Shown here: one piece after another, positions 58,697 to 64,000 of the stretch
How the letters are laid out: every line of letters starts with the position of its first letter
How positions within the stretch are numbered: the first letter of the stretch is position 1
DNA from: DASQPR01 sp963724705
GTDB taxonomy: Bacteria > Actinomycetota > Actinomycetes > Mycobacteriales > Micromonosporaceae
NCBI GenBank assembly: GCA_963724705.1
Contig: CAVRVS010000002.1
Span: 620,001 to 684,000 of the forward strand
Length of the DNA: 64,000 nucleotides
Reading direction: 5' to 3'
The notes under the pieces: generated by a model
The model's input: the letters and a program-made list of their open reading frames with translations, nothing else
The model's database searches: none
What the model was told of the DNA's origin: nothing
Position numbers and translations under genes: made by a program

Positions 58697-59431
58697 ATGG
58701 GGTACGAATTCAGCCAGGAAGATCGGGCCGACGTCAACGCGACCATCGACGAAGTCTGGACCGCGATTGCCACCGGGCCGGGCATCGACTCCTGGTTCAT
58801 GGGTAAGAACGAGGTGGCCGACGGCGTTGTCCGGCTTATCTTCGGCGATCAGAAGGTGACGGCGTCCGAGCCGGGACGCCGGTTCGCCTACGGCGAGGAC
58901 CCCGAGCCGGACGGCCGGTTCATCGCCTTCGACTTCATGATCGAGGGGCGTGCCGGCGGCGGGACGTCGCTGCGGATGGTAACCAGCGGCTTCCTGCCCG
59001 GCGACGACTGGGCCGACGAGTTCGACGCGATGACCAAGGGCGGCGCGTTGTACTTCCGTACCCTCGTCGAGTATCTGAACCGCTTCGCCGGCCGGACGGC
59101 GACGCCGGTGACGGCGTCCAGCGGCCCGGTCACCGATTGGCCGGCGGCGTGGGCGGCGATAGGTCGCGCACTCGGGTTGGCCGCGCGCCCTCAGACGGGC
59201 GACTCGGTGGCGTTCTCGATCGACGGCCGGACCGTGGAGGGCACGGTCTTCTTCGCCAACGAACACACGGCCGGCGTCCGCACCGGTGACGCGATCTACC
59301 GGTTCATCATGGGGTTCCGTCCCGGCGGCGGTGGCCCGATGTTCGCGATGCACAACCTCTTTGCTCCCGGTGTCGACGCTGGTGCGGCCGAAAAGCAGTG
59401 GTCCGACTGGCTCACCCGCGTCGTCGCCTGA
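58697..59431 (+). CDS. SRPBCC (AHSA1/START-like) domain protein
   Basis: A 244-residue protein with an SRPBCC/AHSA1 domain in the first about 150 residues (VNATIDEVWTAIATGPGIDSWFMG, then RFIAFDFMIEGRAGGGTSLRMVTSGF and ALYFRTLVEYLNRF). A shorter second part follows (WPAAWAAIGRALGLAARP, VEGTVFFANEHTAG). SRPBCC proteins bind hydrophobic ligands or catalyse small reactions. It starts one base after the hydrolase stop. ArsR plus SRPBCC gene pairs are common, where the pair controls a response to aromatic or other hydrophobic compounds. Confidence 0.87.
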   Translation: MGYEFSQEDRADVNATIDEVWTAIATGPGIDSWFMGKNEVADGVVRLIFGDQKVTASEPGRRFAYGEDPEPDGRFIAFDFMIEGRAGGGTSLRMVTSGFLPGDDWADEFDAMTKGGALYFRTLVEYLNRFAGRTATPVTASSGPVTDWPAAWAAIGRALGLAARPQTGDSVAFSIDGRTVEGTVFFANEHTAGVRTGDAIYRFIMGFRPGGGGPMFAMHNLFAPGVDAGAAEKQWSDWLTRVVA

Positions 59432-59527
59432 TCCACATAGTTCATGCCGCCGTTGCATAGCGCAGCGGGAGGCGCAATTTGTCAGCCGGTTCGCTTTCGC
59501 GCGCGCCGTTGTTATGAGGAGATAGTC

Positions 59528-60076
59528 ATGCGCAAAATCACCGCAGGCCTGTTCATGTCACTCGACGGCGTCGTCGAGGCGCCGCAGACCTGGCACTTCC
59601 CATACTTCAACGACGAGATGGGCGCGGTCGTCCAAGCCCAGATCGATGCGGCCGACACGCTGTTGCTGGGTCGCGGGACGTACGACGAGTTCGTGCAGTT
59701 CTGGCCGACCGCCGGGAGTGATGTCGAGCTGGCCGACTACATCAACGGTGTCGAAAAGATCGTCGTCTCGTCCACCTTGACCGGCTCGTCGTGGAACAAC
59801 ACGACCGTCATCCGCGACGACGTCGCGAACCGGATCCGGGAGCTCAAGAGCCGGCCCGGGAAGAACATCGGCATGTCGGGCAGCCCCGGCCTCGTACGGT
59901 GGTTGATCAACAACGACCTGCTGGACGAGCTGAATCTGTTGGTACACCCCATCGTGGTCGGCTCCGGCAAGCGGCTGTTCACCGAAGACAGCCAGCGCAA
60001 GAATCTCGCGCTCGCTAACGCCGACACCCTCAAGACGGGTGTGCTGTCACTGAAGTACACGCCCGCCGCGGACTGA
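59528..60076 (+). CDS. dihydrofolate reductase-like / RibD C-terminal domain protein
   Basis: A 182-residue protein of the same class as that at 39465: RKITAGLFMSLDGVVEAPQTWHFPYF, DTLLLGRGTYDEFVQFWP, EKIVVSSTL, and ELNLLVHPIVVGSGKRLF. ATG 59528 is preceded by GAGGAG. The gap to the SRPBCC gene is 96 bases; it may share the operon or have its own start. Paralogue identity with the 39465 protein is moderate. Confidence 0.88.
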   Translation: MRKITAGLFMSLDGVVEAPQTWHFPYFNDEMGAVVQAQIDAADTLLLGRGTYDEFVQFWPTAGSDVELADYINGVEKIVVSSTLTGSSWNNTTVIRDDVANRIRELKSRPGKNIGMSGSPGLVRWLINNDLLDELNLLVHPIVVGSGKRLFTEDSQRKNLALANADTLKTGVLSLKYTPAAD

Positions 60077-60186
60077 CCGGCCCGCTCTCGGCCCCTACGA
60101 TCCGCCGATCCGCCGCCGTGACCGATGCGTCCGGCGGCGGATTGACCATTGTGGAGTTCGGCGTCGCGCCAGCCGGCCGGCTACGG

Positions 60187-60192
60187 CACAAT
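60187..60192 (+). promoter_or_regulatory. -10 of leaderless small gene
   Basis: CACAAT followed by seven bases and GTG 60200, in the manner of CACAGT before the arsR start and CACTCT before the methyltransferase at 36810. Confidence 0.4.
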
Positions 60193-60199
60193 CGACGGT

Positions 60200-60460
60200 G
60201 TGACCCAGTGGGAATATGCGCGGCTTGAATACGCGGCGACCGGCTCGTTCGGCGCCGACCGGGCGATGGACTGGACGGCGACGTTCTACTTTCCGGGCGG
60301 CCACCAGCGTTGGGGCGTCGACGAGGCGTTCGATGATCTCCGCCATCTCAACCACGCGGGCGAGGCCGGCTGGCAGGCGTACGACCGGCAGGCCATGGTG
60401 ATCGGGCAGCCGCAGCGGCTCAACGCGTTGACGTACTCGATGAAGCGGCCGATCGCTTAG
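60200..60460 (+). CDS. small hypothetical protein
   Basis: An 86-residue protein I cannot assign. It starts TQWEYARLEYAAT and contains WTATFYFPGG, WGVDEAFDDLRHLNHAGEAGWQAYDRQAMVIG and a short basic end; the pattern is that of a small beta-rich single domain. The last 41 bases overlap the convergent regulator gene. GTG 60200 is chosen because of CACAAT seven bases upstream. Confidence 0.6.
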   Translation: MTQWEYARLEYAATGSFGADRAMDWTATFYFPGGHQRWGVDEAFDDLRHLNHAGEAGWQAYDRQAMVIGQPQRLNALTYSMKRPIA

Positions 60461-61484
60461 CCGGGCGCGCTAGGCGTACCGCAGCTTTCTTCTCTAGCAG
60501 GCGCTCGACGCCGTCGAGGATGATCTCGAGGCCGGATTCGAAGAGAACGTCGAGTTCGGAGTCGAAGTCTTCGTGTTCGGCGAAGCTCGACAGGTGCGGG
60601 TAGCGGCCGGTCGCGAATATCGCCCGGGCCTGCGCCTCTTGCCGGTCCATCCACTCGTCGCTGGTGATGCCGGTGTCCCGCTGGGCCTGAAGCTCGTTGT
60701 CGACCGCGAGTGCGGTGCCGATGCCGAAGCTGACCAGCGTCAACGAAATGCGTAGCGCCTCGCCGCCGGATAGTCCGAGGCCGGACAACGCCCGCATCGC
60801 CCACTCCGTATGCATCATCGCTTTCGGCGCGAGCTGTGGTCGCGTCATCGACAGCAGCTGGGCGAGCCATGGATGCTCCCGCGTGATCGCCCACTGGGCC
60901 CTCGCGAGGACTTCGAGCTGTGGCCGCCACCCCTTTGGCGGCTCGGGCCAATCGATCTGGCCCAGCGTGGCATCGAGCATGTGCAGCGTCAGGTCGTCCC
61001 TGCTCGGCATCCAGCGGTAAAGCGACATCGTCGGCACGCCCAGTTCGACGCCGATGCGCCGCATCGAGACGGCGGCGATGCCTTCGGTGTCGGCGAGGCG
61101 GATGGCCGTGTCGACGATGCGATCGCGCATGTCGTCACCGACCCGTCGGCCGTTGTGCGTCCGCGGTCCTCGCGGCGGGAGGCCGGCAGCCGTTTTGATG
61201 GGCGGTGCCGGATGTCGAGATGGGGTGGGCTCGCGGCCGGTGGGCGTCGCGGTGACCGGCGTGGGCGTCGCAGCAGGTTCGGCGACGACGGTGCCGACGC
61301 CGGCGACGGCTCGGACGAGACCGCGACGCTGCAACTCGGCGAGCGCTTTCGTCGCGGTGGCAATCGCGACGCCCCATTGCGCCGAGATCTGCCGTGTCGA
61401 GGGAACACGATCGCCCGCGTGTAGCTCGCCGTTGCCGATGCGGTCGCTCAGATCATTCACGATGCCGAGGTACGCGCTGACCAT
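60420..61484 (-). CDS. GntR-TetR fusion regulator
   Basis: A 354-residue regulator joining two DNA-binding domains. Residues about 5-68 are a GntR-type winged helix (YLGIVNDLSDRIGNGELHAGDRVPSTRQISAQWGVAIATATKALAELQRRGLV); a Pro/Thr-rich linker follows; residues about 118-165 are a TetR helix-turn-helix (IVDTAIRLADTEGIAAVSMRRIGVELGVPTMSLYRWMPSRDDLT). A TetR C-terminal ligand domain of the tetracycline-type fills the rest. ATG 61484 has AGGAGGTGTC upstream. It is divergent from an ABC exporter; the space between holds two kinds of palindrome, which fits two DNA-binding heads. Confidence 0.88.
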   Translation of the reverse strand: MVSAYLGIVNDLSDRIGNGELHAGDRVPSTRQISAQWGVAIATATKALAELQRRGLVRAVAGVGTVVAEPAATPTPVTATPTGREPTPSRHPAPPIKTAAGLPPRGPRTHNGRRVGDDMRDRIVDTAIRLADTEGIAAVSMRRIGVELGVPTMSLYRWMPSRDDLTLHMLDATLGQIDWPEPPKGWRPQLEVLARAQWAITREHPWLAQLLSMTRPQLAPKAMMHTEWAMRALSGLGLSGGEALRISLTLVSFGIGTALAVDNELQAQRDTGITSDEWMDRQEAQARAIFATGRYPHLSSFAEHEDFDSELDVLFESGLEIILDGVERLLEKKAAVRLARPAKRSAASSSTSTR

Positions 61485-61492
61485 GACACCTC

Positions 61493-61628
61493 CTAGTGCG
61501 GTACCGATCCAGTGTACTAGTACGTCAGACGTGCACTCAGACCAGCCGTTGCTCGGTCCGCGTACTAGTGCACTAGGCGGATTTGCCGCTCTTCCTGGCG
61601 CATATTCGTACGCCGTATGTACGGTGTA
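61493..61628. promoter_or_regulatory. operator region between fusion regulator and ABC exporter
   Basis: Perfect palindromes GTACTAGTAC (61514-61523) and CTAGTGCACTAG (61565-61576) lie nearer the regulator, plus a partial CTAGTGCG at 61493. A different inverted repeat, TACGCCGTA-TG-TACGGTGTA (61609-61628, one mismatch), lies nearer the ABC exporter. Confidence 0.65.
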
Positions 61629-61676
61629 CCAGCAATCTCGTACAGCGTACACGTCTCCGAAGAAAGGGGCGCTGGC

Positions 61677-62675
61677 ATGACAAGCGAACCGGCCATCGTG
61701 GTTGATGGTCTGCGTAAGTCGTTCGGCGAGCTGAACGTCTTGGCCGGCATCGACCTGCGGGTCGGGCGCGGCACCATCCACGCATTGTTGGGGCCGAACG
61801 GAGCGGGCAAGACGACTCTCGTCCGGATCCTCGCGACGCTCACGCGACCGGACGCGGGCACTGCCCGGGTCGCCGGCTTCGATGTCGTGACCGAACGGCA
61901 TCTCGTACGGCGCAGCATCAGTCTCACCGGGCAGTACGCGGCCGTCGACGACCTGCAGACCGGCGCGGAGAATCTGCGGATGATGGCGCGCCTCCTCGGG
62001 CTGTCGGCGCGCGCGGCCCGGGCACGGGTCGATGAACTCCTGGCGCGCTTTGACCTCATCGATGCCGCCGGTCGTCGTGTCGGCACCTACTCGGGTGGCA
62101 TGCGGCGCCGGCTCGATCTCGCCGCGAGCTTGGTGGGCACGCCCGCCGTCATCTTCCTCGACGAGCCGACCACCGGTCTCGACCTGCCGAGCCGCCAGGC
62201 GATGTGGGAGGTCATCACCGGTCTCGCCGATTCCGGCGTCGCGGTCCTGCTGACGACCCAGTATCTCGACGAAGCCGACTTGCTCGCCGATCGCGTCGCG
62301 GTGTTGGACGGTGGTCGGATCATCGCCGACGGCACCGCCGCGGAGTTGAAGACGCGTGTCGCCGAGCAACGGCTCGACGTGGTGATTGACGCGAGTGCCT
62401 ACGACGACGTCGAGCGCTACCTCGGCCGCCGTGTGGTGCACGCCGACCCCGCAAATCGCACGCTCGGAGTCGCGACCGACGGGAGCGCCGCACACATCCG
62501 ATCGATGCTCGACGAGATCGACCCGCACCGGCTATCCGTTTCCCGCTTCGCCGTCCGCACGGCCACGCTCGACGACGTATTCCTGGCGTTGACCGGGCAC
62601 GGTGCCGCCCCGGCCGGCGCGGATTCCACTACGTCACCCGACACTTCGCCCGCAAAGGAGACCGCTCGTGTCTGA
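61677..62675 (+). CDS. ABC transporter ATP-binding protein, daunorubicin-resistance type
   Basis: A 332-residue ATPase. Walker A LLGPNGAGKTTLVRIL, Q-loop in TGQYAAVDDLQTG, signature YSGGMRRRLDLAASLVG, Walker B VIFLDEPTTGLD, and the H-loop replaced in the switch region by LLTTQYLDEADLLADRV (Gln), as is usual in DrrA-type drug exporters. A C-terminal DrrA-like domain (RLDVVIDASAYDDVERYLG, TATLDDVFLALTGH) follows. ATG 61677 is preceded by AAAGGGG. It overlaps the permease start by eight bases, so the two form a classic drug or lipid exporter. Confidence 0.93.
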   Translation: MTSEPAIVVDGLRKSFGELNVLAGIDLRVGRGTIHALLGPNGAGKTTLVRILATLTRPDAGTARVAGFDVVTERHLVRRSISLTGQYAAVDDLQTGAENLRMMARLLGLSARAARARVDELLARFDLIDAAGRRVGTYSGGMRRRLDLAASLVGTPAVIFLDEPTTGLDLPSRQAMWEVITGLADSGVAVLLTTQYLDEADLLADRVAVLDGGRIIADGTAAELKTRVAEQRLDVVIDASAYDDVERYLGRRVVHADPANRTLGVATDGSAAHIRSMLDEIDPHRLSVSRFAVRTATLDDVFLALTGHGAAPAGADSTTSPDTSPAKETARV

Positions 62676-63477
62676 CATCGCCCTCCACCGGCCGGCTTCG
62701 CGCTCGTCTTTGTCGCGGCCGTCGGCCGGCTTCCGCGACACGGTGACGATGATCGACCGGTGCGTGCGGTTGTCCCGTCGCAACATGGACGCGCTGATCA
62801 CCGCGTTGATGCTGCCGATCATGTTGATGCTGATGTTCGTCTACCTTTTCGGTGGCGCGATCAACACCGGCACGGCTTACGTCACGTACGTCGTGCCGGG
62901 TGTGATCCTGCTGTGCGCCGGTTTCGGGTCGGCGACGACCGCGGTCAGCGTCAGCCAGGACATGAAAAACGGCATTATCGACCGGTTCCGATCCATGGAC
63001 ATCGGCGCGGCCGCGCTGCTGACCGGCCATGTCGTCGCGAGCGTCGTGCGCAACCTGGCGTCGAGCGTCCTCGTGTTCGGCGTCGCGCTCGCGATCGGGT
63101 TCCGGCCGCACGCGAGCATCGCGCAATGGGCCGCCGCGATCGGTGTGTTGGTGCTGTTCATGCTTGCGGTCTCGTGGTTTGCGGCCATGGTCGGCCTGTT
63201 CGCGTCGTCGCCGGAGGCGGCCAGCGGGTTCACGTTCTTCGTGATGTTCCTGCCCTATGCGTCGAGCGCGTTCGTTCCGATCGCCACGATGCCCAGCTGG
63301 TTGCACGGATTCTCCCGCCATCAGCCGTGCACGCCGGTGATCGAGTCCATCCGTGCGCTGCTCGCCGGGAACGCGCCCGGGTCGAACGCGTCGATCGCCG
63401 CCATCTGGTGCGTGGGCATCCTCGCGGTGTCGGTCGCCGGATCAACGGTCGCGTTCCGGCGGCGTACGGCCGCCTGA
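62668..63477 (+). CDS. ABC transporter permease, daunorubicin-resistance type
   Basis: A 269-residue ABC-2 permease with six membrane segments: ALITALMLPIMLMLMFVYLFGGAI, TYVVPGVILLCAGFGSATTAV, LASSVLVFGVALAIGF, WAAAIGVLVLFMLAVSWFAAMVGLFA, FTFFVMFLPYASSAFVPIA and IAAIWCVGILAVSVAGSTVAF. The cytoplasmic loop after helix 2 has VSVSQDMKNGIIDRFRSMDI, typical of DrrB-like permeases. GTG 62668 is preceded by AAAGGAG. Confidence 0.92.
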   Translation: MSDIALHRPASRSSLSRPSAGFRDTVTMIDRCVRLSRRNMDALITALMLPIMLMLMFVYLFGGAINTGTAYVTYVVPGVILLCAGFGSATTAVSVSQDMKNGIIDRFRSMDIGAAALLTGHVVASVVRNLASSVLVFGVALAIGFRPHASIAQWAAAIGVLVLFMLAVSWFAAMVGLFASSPEAASGFTFFVMFLPYASSAFVPIATMPSWLHGFSRHQPCTPVIESIRALLAGNAPGSNASIAAIWCVGILAVSVAGSTVAFRRRTAA

Positions 63478-63655
63478 GGTCTCGTGGGGGAGCCAGGACG
63501 GAAGATCTCGGGAAAATCGGTCGGGCTCGAACGACCACATTTGTAGTAAGTGCACCTCACGTACCGAGTGAAATGTCCACTGTGGCAAGTGGCGGACAAT
63601 AGGACAACCTGTTCGGTTCCGTCAGTCGGCCGGTTCGATGTACGGTAAACACCGT
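63478..63655. other. intergenic region after the ABC operon
   Basis: No gene is seen. It contains an imperfect inverted repeat TGTCCACT ... AGTGGCGGACA (63574-63598) in a comparatively AT-rich stretch; its role is not clear. Confidence 0.4.
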
Positions 63656-63697
63656 CCAAGCCTGGCGCTTCCCCCGTGGCGTCAGGCTTGGCTATTT
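63656..63697. terminator. bidirectional terminator
   Basis: CCAAGCCTG (63656-63664) and CAGGCTTGG (63683-63691) form a 9-bp stem extended by CGC/GCG across one mismatch, followed by CTATTTCT. It sits between the convergent exporter operon and the hydrolase gene. Confidence 0.6.
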
Positions 63698-64000
63698 CTC
63701 GGCCCCGGCCCGTCCGCCTCCGGCCGCGTCCCGCCCGGCGTTGACGATCGACCGTCGCCCATCAGGTCGACGATCGCCGCGCTGATGTCCGCCGGGTACT
63801 CCTGCGGCAACGTGAAATGGGTCGCCTGCGGCAGCGTCACGACGCGTACGTCGGGCAGCCTATGCGCGAGCCGCTCCAACCGTTTCGGGTTGTTCTGCCG
63901 CGATCGGCCGGCCACGACCACCAGCGTTGGCGTCCGGAATCCGGCAATCGCCGCCGCCGGCGGCCGCTTCGGCAGGGTCAGCTTCGCGCCGCGGCGCCAC
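63682..64000 (-). CDS. alpha/beta hydrolase, C-terminal part
   Basis: The 3' end of a minus-strand alpha/beta hydrolase; the 5' part is outside the window. In frame from base 64000 it reads W-R-R-G-A-K-L, then PTLVVVAGRSRQNNPKRLERLA and LPDVRVVTLPQATHFTLPQE, where THF holds the catalytic His in the usual last-helix position, and DISAAIVDLMGD. A Gly/Pro-rich tail ends at the TAG/TGA-side stop at 63682. Substrate unknown. Confidence 0.78.
   Translation of the reverse strand, partial: WRRGAKLTLPKRPPAAAIAGFRTPTLVVVAGRSRQNNPKRLERLAHRLPDVRVVTLPQATHFTLPQEYPADISAAIVDLMGDGRSSTPGGTRPEADGPGPRNSQA

Noticed and set aside
63600..63660. tRNA-like segment (GGTTCGATG)
   Set aside because: A T-loop-like GGTTCGA string occurs, but no acceptor or anticodon stem pairs around it; the same is true for the string near 23258.

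Overview
The window comes from a high-GC actinobacterium (Actinomycetota; genus not resolvable by eye). The evidence is the very GC-rich third codon positions, many GTG starts, and the zur-smtB pair divergent from glyS as in mycobacteria, with a decaprenyl-diphosphate synthase gene (uppS) nearby. It also carries mycothiol-synthase-like double-GNAT proteins, an MmyB-type XRE regulator, and many genes whose start codon lies 6-8 bases after a TANNNT -10 element, which suggests leaderless mRNAs. I see no rRNA, tRNA, insertion sequence, prophage or CRISPR array. The region is chromosomal, with housekeeping genes (uppS, glyS, tex, dusB, ppdK, dgt, folE) separated by accessory modules.

Layout. 1-6 kb: 3' end of uppS, an epoxide-hydrolase-like enzyme, a long acyl-CoA dehydrogenase, and a DHA2 drug exporter divergent from its TetR regulator across a four-site operator array. 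6-10 kb: smtB-zur behind a Zur box, a small membrane protein, an ABM-domain protein, a frameshifted membrane-anchored protein, and glyS. 10-19 kb: a GT-C/GT2 glycosyltransferase pair, a cupin, an XdhC-like protein, a DUF2461 protein, tex, and a kinase/methyltransferase run. 19-33 kb: dusB, MFS, a cold-shock protein plus DEAD-box helicase, ppdK, three tandem double-GNAT paralogues, an unknown protein with a repeated domain, and dgt. 33-42 kb: Nudix, azlCD, a collagen-like-tailed methyltransferase, an XRE regulator with an MFS exporter, a RibD-like reductase, an aldo/keto reductase and a ferredoxin reductase. 42-50 kb: an AbiE toxin-antitoxin pair with a perfect operator palindrome, a zinc peptidase, a SufR-like Cys-rich regulator divergent from folE and a second ferredoxin reductase, then a two-gene unit coding an M15-fold protein and an asparagine synthase. 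50-56 kb: TerC, an SMR exporter, and a GntR-tcuA-tcuB tricarballylate locus carrying three apparent single-base frameshifts. 56-64 kb: kinase/ATPase pair, an ArsR-hydrolase-SRPBCC-reductase operon, and a GntR/TetR fusion regulator divergent from a daunorubicin-type ABC exporter with two kinds of palindrome between them.

Two genome-wide habits stand out. At four loci the last bases of a gene, stop codon included, are tandemly repeated (1327-1362, 34138-34206, 36926-36993, 47646-47703). Short in-frame tandem repeats also sit in several protein termini. The most system-like candidates are the M15-fold/AsnB pair, the dual-operator fusion regulator with its exporter, and the Fe-S-type regulator with folE/ferredoxin reductase.
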